Origin: Acuticoccus kalidii
GTDB lineage: Bacteria > Pseudomonadota > Alphaproteobacteria > Rhizobiales > Amorphaceae
DNA: 64,000 nucleotides
Assembly (NCBI RefSeq): GCF_021556395.1
Contig: NZ_JAKGCS010000033.1
Span: 124,001-188,000 of the forward strand
Direction of reading: 5' to 3'
This document shows, in pieces, positions 25,680 through 34,743 of this stretch. The stretch's first letter is position 1; every line of letters begins with the position of its first letter. A program made the translations under genes and the position numbers. The notes under the pieces are model-generated. The model saw only the letters and a list, made by a program, of their open reading frames with translations. It searched no databases and was not told the origin of the DNA.

Positions 25680-27164
25680 CTATTCGTAGTCGGTCACGAA
25701 GTTGCGGGCATCGTCGACCGCAAGGTTCGAGAAGCGCGTGATCTCCGCATCGAACTGGAGCTTCACCGTGCCGGTCGGACCGTGACGCTGCTTGCCGATG
25801 ATCACTTCGGCAACGCCGTGGACGGCCTCCATCTTGGCCTCCCACTCGAAGAATTCCTGGCTACCCTCGGCCGGCTTGCGGCTCTGGAGATAATACTCCT
25901 CGCGATAGACGAACATCACGACGTCCGCGTCCTGCTCGATCGAGCCGGATTCGCGAAGGTCGGAGAGCTGCGGGCGCTTGTCGTCGCGCTGCTCGACCTG
26001 ACGGGAGAGCTGGGACAGCGCGACGATCGGCACCTCGAGCTCCTTGGCGAGCGCCTTGAGGCCGGTCGTGATCTCGGTGATCTCGTTGACGCGGCTGTCG
26101 GAGGCGCGCTTGCCCGAGCCGGACAGGAGCTGGAGATAGTCGACGATCAGAAGATCGAGCCCCTTCTGCCGTTTGAGGCGCCGCGCGCGGGCGGCGAGCT
26201 GACCGACCGTGATGCCGCCGGTCTGGTCGATATAAAACGGCATCGTCTGCATCGCCTTGGAGGCTTCGATGAGATCGTGGAACTGGTTCTCGTCGATCGA
26301 GCCGCGGCGGATGTGGGAGGAGGAGATGCCGGACTGCTCGGCGAGGATACGCGTTGCGAGCTGTTCGGCCGACATTTCGAGACTGAAGAAGCCGACGATG
26401 CCGCCGTCGGTGGTCTTCGGCACGCCGTTTTCCGTCGTCGTGCGGAAATTGCGGGCGATCGCGAAGCCGATATTGGTGACGAGCGACGTCTTACCCATCG
26501 CCGGACGGCCGGCGAGGATGATGAGGTCGGAGCGTTGCAGCCCGCCCATCAAACGGTCGAGATCGGACAGGCCCGTCGCGATACCGGACAGGCCGCCGGC
26601 GCGATGGAAGGCGGCGTCGGCCATGTCGATCGCGGCGGTGAGCGCATCGGAAAAGCCGACGAAGCCCTGGTCGAAACGGCCGGTTTCGGCAAGCTCGTAG
26701 AGGCGGCGCTCGACGGCCTCGATCTGGGTACGCGGCGGCGTCTCGGGCGGCGCGTCATAGGCCTCGTTCACCATCTCCTCGCCGATCGAGATCAGCGAGC
26801 GGCGCAGCGCGAGATCGAACAGCGTGCGGCCATAATCTTCGGCGTTGATGATGGTGGTGGCGTTCGCCGCGAGACGGCTCAGATACTCGACGGCGGGAAG
26901 GTCGGCGATCTGATCGTGCGCGCCGAAGAAGGTCTTGACCGTGAAGGGCGTCGCGAGCTTGCCCTGGCGGATGAGCTTTCCGGCAATGTCGTAGATCTTG
27001 CGGTGCGGATCGACGAAGAAATGGTCGGTCTTCAGGAAGTCGCTGACGCGATAAAAGGCTTCGTTGTTGACGAGGATCGCGCCGAGGAGCTGCTGCTCGA
27101 GCTCCAGGTTTTGCGGGGCCGTGCGGATGAGTTCGAGCGCGGCATGGTCCAGCGGTTGGTTCAT
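25680..27164 (-). CDS. dnaB: Replicative DNA helicase
   Basis: 494 residues. The N-terminal primase-interacting domain (ELEQQLLGAILVNNEAFYRV) is followed by a RecA-type motor with Walker A GRPAMGKTS near residue 217, Walker B LLIVDYLQLL, and DnaB motifs VALSQLSRQVEQR and RESGSIEQDADVV. Length is normal and there is no intein. It unwinds DNA at the fork as a hexamer. Gene order here: DnaB lies apart from rplI, which lies about 2.4 kb away in the same orientation. Confidence 0.96.
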   Translation of the reverse strand: MNQPLDHAALELIRTAPQNLELEQQLLGAILVNNEAFYRVSDFLKTDHFFVDPHRKIYDIAGKLIRQGKLATPFTVKTFFGAHDQIADLPAVEYLSRLAANATTIINAEDYGRTLFDLALRRSLISIGEEMVNEAYDAPPETPPRTQIEAVERRLYELAETGRFDQGFVGFSDALTAAIDMADAAFHRAGGLSGIATGLSDLDRLMGGLQRSDLIILAGRPAMGKTSLVTNIGFAIARNFRTTTENGVPKTTDGGIVGFFSLEMSAEQLATRILAEQSGISSSHIRRGSIDENQFHDLIEASKAMQTMPFYIDQTGGITVGQLAARARRLKRQKGLDLLIVDYLQLLSGSGKRASDSRVNEITEITTGLKALAKELEVPIVALSQLSRQVEQRDDKRPQLSDLRESGSIEQDADVVMFVYREEYYLQSRKPAEGSQEFFEWEAKMEAVHGVAEVIIGKQRHGPTGTVKLQFDAEITRFSNLAVDDARNFVTDYE

Positions 27165-27311
27165 TGAGCTCGCCTTTCGTTGGCGACAGTCCTACGCCGG
27201 ATTGCGCTCGGGCGCGCGTGGGCCGCAAGGATCAAAGCAAGAACGATCTTGCTATCCACACAGTCCGTCCACGATGACGAAAAATCGGTTAATGAAAAAT
27301 TGACAGACCGT

Positions 27312-28115
27312 TCAACCCTTGCGTCGCGCAAGGACGAGATCGCCGGGGACGGGCACGCCCTCTTCGTGGCGTACGATGATCGCTTCGCTCGTCAGCACCT
27401 CGAAGCCGGCGGCGGCGAGGGTCGCCTCGACATAGGCGCCGGCGTGGGCAAAGCGCTGGGTCTTCGTCACGGACCATCCCGCCTCGCCGCGCTCGGTCGA
27501 GGCGACGAGAAGCCCGCCCGGCGTCAGCGCCTTCGCCGCCGCAGCCGCGAAGGGGGCGAGATCGCCGAGATAGGGCCACACGTCCGTCGCGACGATCAGC
27601 TCGAAGGGGGCCTCGTCCCAGGTCTCGAGAAAGTCGACCGCCTCGGCGATATAAAGATCCTGATAGACGTCCCGCTCGTCGGCCATGGCGAGCATCGTCT
27701 CGGCAAGGTCGACGCCGATCGCATGGCCCGCAATGTCGGCGAAGGTCTCGCCGGAAAGGCCGGTGCCGCAGCCGAGATCGACCATCCGCACCGGATGGGA
27801 GACGAACGGGCCGACGAGGGCGCGGGCGAGCGCCGGCACGTCGTAGCCGAGGCGCGAGACGAGCACGTCGTCGAACACTTCGGCGTGCTGGTCGAAGAGG
27901 GTCGCGACGTAGGCCGGCGGCGCCCGGTCGGGCGTTGCGAGGCCATAGGCGGCGAGCCGCATCGCGACGCCGCAATGATCGTCGGGGTCCATCACGAGGC
28001 ATTCGCGAAAGAGGCGGGCGGCGGTCTCGATGTCGCCGGCGTCCTCGGCGGCGCGCGCGTTGGCGTAGAGCTCGCCGAGCGCGTCCGCGTCGAACAGGGG
28101 GGTGGGCTCGCTCAC
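27312..28115 (-). CDS. SAM-dependent methyltransferase with N-terminal TPR-like helices
   Basis: 267 residues. Residues ~10-55 (ALGELYANARAAEDAGDIETAARLFRECL in TPR register) look like one to two TPR repeats. The methyltransferase fold follows with VDLGCGTGLSGETF as the SAM site and a second-strand Asp in AIGVDLAETML. This fits COG4976, putative TPR-containing methyltransferases of unknown substrate. Its ATG overlaps the end of the cyclopropane synthase gene by 4 bases. Confidence 0.8.
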   Translation of the reverse strand: MSEPTPLFDADALGELYANARAAEDAGDIETAARLFRECLVMDPDDHCGVAMRLAAYGLATPDRAPPAYVATLFDQHAEVFDDVLVSRLGYDVPALARALVGPFVSHPVRMVDLGCGTGLSGETFADIAGHAIGVDLAETMLAMADERDVYQDLYIAEAVDFLETWDEAPFELIVATDVWPYLGDLAPFAAAAAKALTPGGLLVASTERGEAGWSVTKTQRFAHAGAYVEATLAAAGFEVLTSEAIIVRHEEGVPVPGDLVLARRKG

Positions 28116-29353
28116 CCGTGCCGCGCGACGAGTGAGGGGCCGGAATGGCCGGTGTCGCGCGCGGCGAGGGTGCGCTCGGCGGCCGCGATATAGTCGCGGG
28201 TGAGCGGCACGGTGAAGGCGTTCTTGGAGAGCTGGATCTGGAAAACCATCATGTCACCGGAGCGGAAGGAGGCCTCGGAGCCGGCAAGATAGAATTCCCA
28301 CATCCGCACGAAATTCTCGTCCGTCAACTGCGCGACCTCGTCCGCATGGGACATGAACCGTTCGCGCCAATGCCGCAACGTCTCGGCATAATGAAGTCGC
28401 AGAATTTCGATGTCGGTCACGATCAACCCGGCCCGCTCGATCGCCGGGAGCACCTCCGACAGAGCGGGAATGTAGCCGCCGGGGAAGATATATTTGGCGA
28501 TGAACGGGTTGGTGGAGCCCGGCGCGTCGGTCCGTCCGATGGAGTGGAGGAGCATCACGCCGTCGTCCTTCAGGAGGCGCGCGCAGTGGCGGAAATACTC
28601 GTCATAATAACCGACGCCGACATGCTCGAACATGCCGACCGAGACGATCCGGTCGAACGTCTCTTCGACGTGGCGATAGTCCTCGATGCGGAAGCGAGCG
28701 TCGGGCCGGCCCGCCGCGCGCTCATTGGCGCGCGCCGCCTGGTTGTCGGCGAGCGTGATGCCGGTGACGTCGACGTCGGCCGTGCCGGCGAGGTAAAGCC
28801 CCATCCCGCCCCAGCCGCATCCGATATCGAGAATCTTCTGGCCCGGTTCGAGCAGCATCTTCGCCGCGATGTGACGCTTTTTGAGGAGCTGCGCCTCTTC
28901 GAGGCTGATATCCGGGCTCGGAAAATAGGCGCAAGAATACTGCCAATCCTCGTCGAGGAAGAGGCGGTAAATCTCGTTGCCGACGTCATAATGGTGGGTG
29001 GCATTCCGGCGTGCCGCGCGGAGCGTGTTGTGCTGGGTGATCGGCCGCAGCAACTTGCGAATCGCAAGGCGCGTGCGCGACGGATGGCCGAGCTGCATAT
29101 TCCGCATGAAGAGCACGAGAAGGTCGATCAGCGTGCCTTCGGTGACGCTCCAACGGCCTTGCATATATGTCTCACCCAGCGTCAGCTCGGGGTGGCGCAG
29201 GATGGCCTTTTCGACATTCTTGTCGTGGAGGGTAATGGCTTGGGGAGCGCCGGTGCCGTCGCCGAATGTGGTTGCACGTCCCGCCGCATCCACCATCGTA
29301 AGAGATCCGACGCGGATCAAGCGTTTCAAAAGCAGTGTCAGAAGAGAATTCAT
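28112..29353 (-). CDS. cfa: Cyclopropane-fatty-acyl-phospholipid synthase family protein
   Basis: 413 residues. An N-terminal ~90-residue lipid-binding part is followed by a methyltransferase domain with ILDIGCGWGGMGLYLA, the partner-binding motif HYDVGNEIYRLFLDED, and the active-site-region VSVGMFEHVGVGYYDEYF typical of Cfa. It transfers a methylene group from SAM to unsaturated acyl chains in membrane phospholipids. Coupled to the methyltransferase downstream by ATGA overlap. Other members of this family do O- or C-methylation, so cyclopropanation is likely but not certain. Confidence 0.88.
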   Translation of the reverse strand: MNSLLTLLLKRLIRVGSLTMVDAAGRATTFGDGTGAPQAITLHDKNVEKAILRHPELTLGETYMQGRWSVTEGTLIDLLVLFMRNMQLGHPSRTRLAIRKLLRPITQHNTLRAARRNATHHYDVGNEIYRLFLDEDWQYSCAYFPSPDISLEEAQLLKKRHIAAKMLLEPGQKILDIGCGWGGMGLYLAGTADVDVTGITLADNQAARANERAAGRPDARFRIEDYRHVEETFDRIVSVGMFEHVGVGYYDEYFRHCARLLKDDGVMLLHSIGRTDAPGSTNPFIAKYIFPGGYIPALSEVLPAIERAGLIVTDIEILRLHYAETLRHWRERFMSHADEVAQLTDENFVRMWEFYLAGSEASFRSGDMMVFQIQLSKNAFTVPLTRDYIAAAERTLAARDTGHSGPSLVARHG

Positions 29354-29523
29354 TTCGCAGGTTCGCCTAGCCGCAACCCGGAAAAGTCTCTAGACGCGCC
29401 GACGTGAGTCAATACCACATTCGGGATATGTCTGCGTCAGAGCCCGCGTACGCTGGCGGACGTGACATCGTTGTCGCCCACCCCGTTGGGGAGGGACGTC
29501 GCCTTGCGGCTACGCTGAGAGTG

Positions 29524-29548
29524 GGAGCGCGGTGCTAGACCGCGCTCC
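29524..29548 (-). terminator. Hairpin after rplI
   Basis: A perfect 10-base-pair stem (GGAGCGCGGT with ACCGCGCTCC), 5-base loop, 9 bases past the rplI stop. No T-run follows on the minus strand, so it may act as an RNA-stabilising or Rho-assisted end. Confidence 0.5.
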
Positions 29549-29557
29549 GATCGTCGA

Positions 29558-30142
29558 TCAGAGCTGCTCTTCGGGCTGCTCTTCGGTGGTCTCTTCGGTC
29601 GCCTCGGCGGCGTCCTCGAACTCTTCCTCGTCCTCGTCGTCGGCATAGACTTCGGGGGCGAGCACGTCTTCACCGGCGGCCTGACGCTCGGCTTCGTCGT
29701 TCGAGCGGGCGACGTTGATCGTCACCGGGACGATCACCTCGGGGTGCAGCACGAGGCTGATCTCGTGCAGGCCGATCGCCTTGATCGGCACGGACATGTC
29801 GACCTGGCGGCGCTCGACGCGGAACCCGTCAGAGGCGAGGACCTCGACGATGTCACGGGTCGAGACCGAGCCGTAGAGCTGGCCCGTCTGGCCGGCCTGC
29901 CGGATCGCGACGAAGGTCTTGCCGGCGACGCGCTTCGACAGCGCCTCGGCCTGGGCGCGACGCTCCTTGTTGCGCTCTTCGAGATCGGCGCGCTGGGCTT
30001 CGAAGCGGGTGCGGTTGGCGTCGTTCGCACGCAGCGCCTTGCCCTGGGGCAGGAGGAAGTTGCGCGCGAAACCATCGCGCACGCGGACCTCTTCGCCCAT
30101 GTCGCCGAGCTTGGGCACGCGTTCGAGAAGAATGACTTGCAT
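29558..30142 (-). CDS. rplI: 50S ribosomal protein L9 with acidic tail
   Basis: 194 residues, about 45 longer than E. coli L9. The N-terminal domain [19 protein letters not shown] and the connecting helix with [13 protein letters not shown] are standard; the C-terminal domain ends near residue 150. The remaining ~45 residues are nearly all Asp, Glu, Ala and Thr ([19 protein letters not shown]), an acidic extension I associate with alphaproteobacterial L9. It lies 111 bases after rpsR, with two hairpins between. Confidence 0.95.
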   Translation of the reverse strand: MQVILLERVPKLGDMGEEVRVRDGFARNFLLPQGKALRANDANRTRFEAQRADLEERNKERRAQAEALSKRVAGKTFVAIRQAGQTGQLYGSVSTRDIVEVLASDGFRVERRQVDMSVPIKAIGLHEISLVLHPEVIVPVTINVARSNDEAERQAAGEDVLAPEVYADDEDEEEFEDAAEATEETTEEQPEEQL

Positions 30143-30202
30143 TTCGGTGTTCTCCGATCTGTCCCGCCCGGAGGCGGTTAGAGGCGTATGCGCCCCAAAT
30201 GG

Positions 30203-30248
30203 CGGCCGGACGGGGATGTCCGGCCGAAGGCGGCCGCGAACGGCCGCC
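30203..30248 (-). other. Tandem hairpins between rpsR and rplI
   Basis: On the transcript strand an 8-base-pair stem with a UUCG loop (30229-30248) is followed by a 9-base-pair stem CGGCCGGAC/GTCCGGCCG with a 6-base loop (30203-30226). They begin a few bases after the rpsR stop and precede rplI by about 60 bases. No T-run is present. They could protect the rpsF-rpsR RNA end or attenuate reading into rplI. Confidence 0.5.
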
Positions 30249-30253
30249 GGAGC

Positions 30254-30502
30254 TTATTTGATGACGTAGGGCAGGAGGCCCAGGAAGCGGGCGCGCTTGA
30301 TCGCCTTCGCGAGCTCGCGCTGCTTGCGCGCCGAGACGGCGGTGATGCGCGAGGGGACGATCTTGCCGCGCTCGGACACGTAGCGCTGCAGGAGCTTGAC
30401 GTCCTTATAGTCGATCCGCGGCGCGTTCGGGCCCGAGAAGGGGCACGTCTTCCGGCGGCGGAAGAACGGGCGGCGCGTCGGGAGCTGTGCGATATCGACC
30501 AT
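30254..30502 (-). CDS. rpsR: 30S ribosomal protein S18
   Basis: 82 residues, full-length S18: [14 protein letters not shown] at the N-terminus, [19 protein letters not shown] in the middle, [19 protein letters not shown] toward the end. Its ATG overlaps the TAA of rpsF by one base (TAATG), so S6 and S18, which bind each other on the ribosome, are made in step. Confidence 0.97.
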   Translation of the reverse strand: MVDIAQLPTRRPFFRRRKTCPFSGPNAPRIDYKDVKLLQRYVSERGKIVPSRITAVSARKQRELAKAIKRARFLGLLPYVIK

Positions 30503-30972
30503 TAGGAGAACTCCCTCTCACGACGTTCCGGGCGGTCGCCACGATCCGGGCGGTCGCCGCGCTCACCACGCTCACCACGATCCGAACGCTCGCCGCGCTC
30601 GTCACCGTCTTCGCGCGGGCCGCGTTCGCGACGGCGGCGGTCGTCGCGGTCACGCTTCTGCTTCATGACCGAGGGGCCATCCTCGTGCTCTTCGACGCGG
30701 ATGGTGAGGGTGCGCAGCACGTCTTCGTTGAGGCGCATCTGACGCTCCATTTCCTGCACGGCGGCAGCAGGGGCGTCGATGTCCATCAGGGCGAAGTGCG
30801 CCTTGCGGTTCTTGTTGATGCGATAGCTGAGGGTCTTCAGACCCCAGTTCTCGGTGCGGCCGACGGAGCCGCCATGCTCACCGAGCACGGCCTTGTACTG
30901 TTCGACAAGCTCGTCCACCGCCTGCCCCGACACATCCTGTCGGACCAAGAAGACGGTCTCGTAAAGTGCCAT
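30502..30972 (-). CDS. rpsF: 30S ribosomal protein S6 with Arg/Asp/Glu/Gly tail
   Basis: 156 residues from ATG 30972; the open frame extends upstream to 31197 but [16 protein letters not shown] is the S6 N-terminus. The ferredoxin-like S6 core ends near residue 97 ([12 protein letters not shown]). The last ~55 residues are a highly charged low-complexity tail built of RDR, GER, DRG and ERR units, longer than in E. coli. Such extended S6 tails occur in this lineage. First gene of the rpsF-rpsR-rplI unit. Confidence 0.95.
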   Translation of the reverse strand: MALYETVFLVRQDVSGQAVDELVEQYKAVLGEHGGSVGRTENWGLKTLSYRINKNRKAHFALMDIDAPAAAVQEMERQMRLNEDVLRTLTIRVEEHEDGPSVMKQKRDRDDRRRRERGPREDGDERGERSDRGERGERGDRPDRGDRPERREREFS

Positions 30973-31323
30973 TCTGTTCCTCAAATCCAGGGCGCCGACC
31001 ATCGGCGCGGCACTCCGTCGGCGCAAAGCCTCGTCAAAAGCCCCGTGAGGCTGCCGACCTTTGCGAGCAAAGACACGGGAGGATCGGATACGGTTGAAGA
31101 AGTCCGCTCCGGGATGCGAACATGCCGCACCCCTCCGTTCAGCCCTTGGCCAACGTGAGTGAAGGCCCACATAGGCGCTGTTGTGCCCACAAATCAAGCG
31201 CGAAACGCGACGTGACGCACAGTTTCTGATCTAACGGACTTGACGCGCTCTCGGCGCTAATGGTCTTTGCGCCCACGCTGCGGCTCTCGAGTCGCGCCTC
31301 ACAAACAATAAGTCGGCTAATCG
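30973..31323. promoter_or_regulatory. Divergent promoter region of rpsF and fabD, with rpsF leader hairpins
   Basis: 351 bases without a gene. On the rpsF side there is a perfect hairpin at 30992-31008 (GCGCCGA, 3-base loop, TCGGCGC) and a second at 31028-31051 (GCCTC paired with GAGGC). Many bacteria regulate rpsF through an S6:S18-binding leader RNA; whether these hairpins form it is not proven. The fabD-proximal ~90 bases are AT-richer and should hold its promoter. No tRNA or other RNA was recognised. Confidence 0.45.
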
Positions 31324-32271
31324 ATGACGTTTGCGTACACCTTTCCCGGACAAGGCAGCCAGAGCGCAGGAATGGGCCTGTCCCTTTTCGAGAGCTACCC
31401 GTCGGCACGCGCCGTGTTCGAGGAGGTGGACGACGCGCTCGGCGAGCGTCTTTCGCGGACCATTTTCGAAGGTCCCGAAGAAACGCTCCGCCTGACCGTC
31501 AACGCCCAGCCGGCCCTGATGGCCGTGAGCCTCGCGGCCATGCGCGCGATGGAGGCCGAAGGCGTCGGCATTGACAATGCGATGCTCGTCGGCGGCCATT
31601 CGCTCGGCGAATATTCGGCGCTCGCCGCGGCCGGCGCGATCTCCGTCGCCGACGCCGCGAAGCTTCTGCGCCTCCGCGGCGAAGCGATGCAGGAGGCCGT
31701 TCCCGAAGGCGAGGGCGCAATGGCCGCGTTGCTCGGGCTCGACCTCGAAACCGCCGAAGCGGTCGCGAGCCTTGCCGCAGAAGACGGCGTCTGCGAGGTC
31801 GCGAACGACAATGCGCCCGGCCAATGCGTCGTCTCCGGGACGCGCGCCGCCGTCGAGCGGGCGATCGAGATCGCGCGGGAGAAGGGCGCCCGGCGGCCGA
31901 TGCTGCTGCCGGTGAGCGCGCCCTTCCACTGCTCGCTGATGGCCCCCGCGGCGAGGGCCATGGAAGCCGCCCTCGGCACCGCCAAGTTCGAGGCGCCCAA
32001 GGCGCCGCTTCTCGCCAACGTCTCGGCGAGCCGTCTCATCGACCCGACCGCGATCAAGGACAGTCTCGTCGCCCAGGTGACGGGGCGCGTGCGCTGGCGC
32101 GAATCGGTCGCGCAGTTCGCCTCACTCGGCGTTCGCACCGTTCTCGAGATCGGCGCGGGACGGGTTCTCACCGGCCTCGCCAAGCGAATCGATTCCTCGC
32201 TCGAGACGATCACCATCAACAGCGCGGCCGATGTCGCGCGCCTCGCAGAGCGTGGAGCGGCCGCCGCATGA
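31324..32271 (+). CDS. fabD: Malonyl-CoA:ACP transacylase
   Basis: 315 residues. The opening FAYTFPGQGSQSAGMG and the nucleophile elbow GHSLGEYSAL (catalytic Ser) are the FabD signatures; the catalytic His is in PVSAPFHCSLM and the malonyl-binding Arg in LLRLRGEAMQ. It loads malonyl groups onto ACP for fatty-acid synthesis. Overlaps fabG by 4 bases (ATGA) and begins the fabD-fabG-acpP-fabF cluster. Confidence 0.97.
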   Translation: MTFAYTFPGQGSQSAGMGLSLFESYPSARAVFEEVDDALGERLSRTIFEGPEETLRLTVNAQPALMAVSLAAMRAMEAEGVGIDNAMLVGGHSLGEYSALAAAGAISVADAAKLLRLRGEAMQEAVPEGEGAMAALLGLDLETAEAVASLAAEDGVCEVANDNAPGQCVVSGTRAAVERAIEIAREKGARRPMLLPVSAPFHCSLMAPAARAMEAALGTAKFEAPKAPLLANVSASRLIDPTAIKDSLVAQVTGRVRWRESVAQFASLGVRTVLEIGAGRVLTGLAKRIDSSLETITINSAADVARLAERGAAAA

Positions 32272-33005
32272 TGTTCGACCTATCCGGAAAGACCGCCCTC
32301 GTGACCGGGGCGACCGGCGGGATTGGCGGCGCGATCGCCGCCGCCCTCAAGGCGCAGGGCGCGAAGGTGATCGTGACCGGCTCGACCCTCGAGCGGGCGG
32401 AAGCGGCGAAGGAGCGCATCGGCGCGGACGTGGCGCTTTCCGCCAATCTCGGTGATCGCGCGGCCGTCGACGCCCTCATCAGCGCCGCCGACGCCGCCGG
32501 ACCGGTGGATATCCTGGTGAATTGCGCGGGTGTGACGCGTGACGGTCTTGTCATGCGCATGAAAGACGCGGACTTCGACGAGGTGATCGAAGTCAATCTC
32601 ACTGCCGCCTTCCGTTTGTCGCGCGCGCTCCTACGCGGGATGATCAAGCGCCGTGGCGGCCGCATCATCAATGTCGGCTCCGTCGTCGGTGCGACCGGCA
32701 ATGCGGGGCAGGTGAATTACGCCGCCGCCAAAGCCGGTCTCGTCGGGATGACGAAATCGCTGGCGCGCGAAGTCGCAGCGCGTGGCATCACGGTGAACAC
32801 CGTGGCGCCCGGTTTCATCGCCACCGCGATGACCGACGTCCTCAAAGACGAGCAGCGCGAGGCCATCCTCAAGGACATCCCGGCCGGCGATCTCGGCAGC
32901 CCGGACGACGTCGCTTCGGCGGTCGTCTATCTCGCGAGCACCGAGGCGCATTATGTCACGGGCCAGACCATTCATGTGAATGGCGGGATGACAATGGGAT
33001 TCTAA
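32268..33005 (+). CDS. fabG: 3-oxoacyl-ACP reductase
   Basis: 245 residues from ATG 32268. It is a classical short-chain dehydrogenase: cofactor motif TGATGGIGGAI, NCAG near residue 86, catalytic Ser in INVGSVVG and the Tyr-x3-Lys in YAAAK. The C-terminal end VTGQTIHVNGGMTMGF is typical of FabG. It reduces 3-ketoacyl-ACP with NADPH. Translationally coupled to fabD. Confidence 0.96.
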   Translation: MMFDLSGKTALVTGATGGIGGAIAAALKAQGAKVIVTGSTLERAEAAKERIGADVALSANLGDRAAVDALISAADAAGPVDILVNCAGVTRDGLVMRMKDADFDEVIEVNLTAAFRLSRALLRGMIKRRGGRIINVGSVVGATGNAGQVNYAAAKAGLVGMTKSLAREVAARGITVNTVAPGFIATAMTDVLKDEQREAILKDIPAGDLGSPDDVASAVVYLASTEAHYVTGQTIHVNGGMTMGF

Positions 33006-33183
33006 TAGGGGCCACGGGCGCAACGCCGCTTTTCAAACGGCGAAGTGTTGTGATACCGGCGATCCCAAGTTCACGCCCTCGGAATGTGTCTCCGAGGGGC
33101 TCTCAGCAATCGTCACGCGCTGCGCCGCGCCAGACGCAATCCCAGCGGCCTTTGAAACGGCCTAGAGACTTGAAGGACAATCC

Positions 33184-33423
33184 ATGAGCGACACCGCAGA
33201 ACGCGTGAAGAAAATCGTCGTCGAACACCTTGGCGTCGACAAGGAGAAGGTGACCGAGGAAGCCAGCTTTATCGACGACCTCGGCGCCGATTCGCTCGAC
33301 ACGGTCGAGCTCGTGATGGCCTTCGAGGAAGAATTCGGCGTCGAGATCCCGGACGATGCGGCCGAGACCATTCTGACCGTCGGGGACGCGATCAAGTTCC
33401 TCGACAAGAACGCGGCCGCCTGA
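33184..33423 (+). CDS. acpP: Acyl carrier protein
   Basis: 79 residues. The phosphopantetheine attachment Ser is in [13 protein letters not shown], and the protein is strongly acidic ([11 protein letters not shown]), as for AcpP. A Shine-Dalgarno-like AAGGACA precedes ATG 33184. It carries growing acyl chains. A 178-base gap before it contains short hairpins (for example CTCGGA with TCCGAG near 33079-33098), so acpP probably also has its own promoter. Confidence 0.97.
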   Translation: MSDTAERVKKIVVEHLGVDKEKVTEEASFIDDLGADSLDTVELVMAFEEEFGVEIPDDAAETILTVGDAIKFLDKNAAA

Positions 33424-33465
33424 TTCGTCAGGCCTAAGTCTTCGTCAATCGCGGTAAGGAGTGTG

Positions 33466-34728
33466 ATGGTGCGGCGCGTCGTGGTGACTGGTCTGGGAAC
33501 CGTCAATCCGCTGGGCAGCGGGGTTGATGCCTCCTGGAGCGGCATCCTTGAGGGGAAAAGCGGAGCGGCGCCCGTCACGCGCTGCGACGTCAGCGACTTG
33601 GCCGCGCGTATCGCCTGTCAGGTTCCGCGAGGCGAAGGTGTCGCCGGCGCATTCAATCCGGATGCGGCGATGGACCCGAAGGACCAGCGTAAGTTCGACG
33701 AGTTCATCGTCTTCGCGACCGCTGCGGCGGACGAGGCGATCGCCGACGCGGGCTGGAAGCCGACCGATGAGGAAGAGCAGGACCGGACGGGTGTCCTGAT
33801 CGGCTCGGGTATCGGTGGATTGCTGGGCATCGAGCGAGCCGCGCTCATTCTGGAAGAAAAGGGGCCGCGGCGAATCTCCCCGTTCTTCATTCCGGGTGCG
33901 CTGATCAACATGGCCTCCGGCTATGTGTCGATCCGCCACAACTTCCGGGGACCGAACCACGCGGTGGTGACGGCCTGCTCGACGGGCGCGCATGCGATCG
34001 GCGACGCGGCCCGTCTCATCGCGCTCGACGATGCGGACGTGATGGTCGCCGGCGGTGCGGAAGCGCCGATCGGACGTCTCGCGATTTCGGGGTTCGCGGC
34101 TTGCCGTGCATTGTCCACCGGCTTCAACGACACGCCGGACAAGGCGTCGCGGCCTTATGACCGCGCGCGTGACGGCTTCGTCATCGGCGAGGGGGCCGGT
34201 GTCGTGGTGCTCGAGGAGCTCGAGCACGCCAAGGCGCGTGGCGCCAAGATTTACGGCGAAGTGATCGGCTACGGCCTCTCGGGCGACGCCTATCACATCA
34301 CCGCTCCGGCGAGCGACGGCAACGGCGCCTATCGCTGCATGAAGGCCGCGCTGAAGCGGGCCAAGATCGACGCGTCCTCGATCGATTATGTGAACGCACA
34401 CGGCACCTCGACGCCGCTCGGCGACGAGATCGAGCTGGCGGCCGTTCACCGTGTCGTCGGCGGCATGGGCGACGGGCTCACCATGAGCTCGACCAAGTCG
34501 GCCACGGGGCACCTTTTGGGGGCCGCGGGCGCCGTCGAGGCGATCTTTTCGCTCCTCGCGATCCGTGACAATGTCGCCCCGCCGACCATCAATCTCGACG
34601 ATCCGTCCGTGGAAACGGCCGTCGATCTCGTGCCGCACGTGGCGCGGGAGAAGAAGATCGACATCGTGTTGTCGAACTCGTTCGGTTTCGGGGGCACGAA
34701 CGCATCGCTCGTGTTCCGTCGCTATTGA
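33466..34728 (+). CDS. fabF: 3-oxoacyl-ACP synthase II
   Basis: 420 residues from ATG 33466; GTG starts at 33463 and 33469 are in frame, the last giving the common MRRVVVTGLG N-terminus. The catalytic Cys is in TACSTGAHAIGD and the two His in NAHGTSTPLGD and SATGHLLGAAG. The closing NSFGFGGTNASLVF loop is standard. It condenses malonyl-ACP with acyl-ACP in chain elongation. It is 42 bases after acpP. Confidence 0.96.
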   Translation: MVRRVVVTGLGTVNPLGSGVDASWSGILEGKSGAAPVTRCDVSDLAARIACQVPRGEGVAGAFNPDAAMDPKDQRKFDEFIVFATAAADEAIADAGWKPTDEEEQDRTGVLIGSGIGGLLGIERAALILEEKGPRRISPFFIPGALINMASGYVSIRHNFRGPNHAVVTACSTGAHAIGDAARLIALDDADVMVAGGAEAPIGRLAISGFAACRALSTGFNDTPDKASRPYDRARDGFVIGEGAGVVVLEELEHAKARGAKIYGEVIGYGLSGDAYHITAPASDGNGAYRCMKAALKRAKIDASSIDYVNAHGTSTPLGDEIELAAVHRVVGGMGDGLTMSSTKSATGHLLGAAGAVEAIFSLLAIRDNVAPPTINLDDPSVETAVDLVPHVAREKKIDIVLSNSFGFGGTNASLVFRRY

Positions 34729-34743
34729 TCATAGGAGGCGCCG

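Noticed and set aside
22688..25741. Rightward open frame of over 1000 codons across rnr and alkB
   Set aside because: Long only because stop codons are rare in this GC-rich DNA; the leftward frame encodes full RNase R, and the 3' part is out of frame with alkB.
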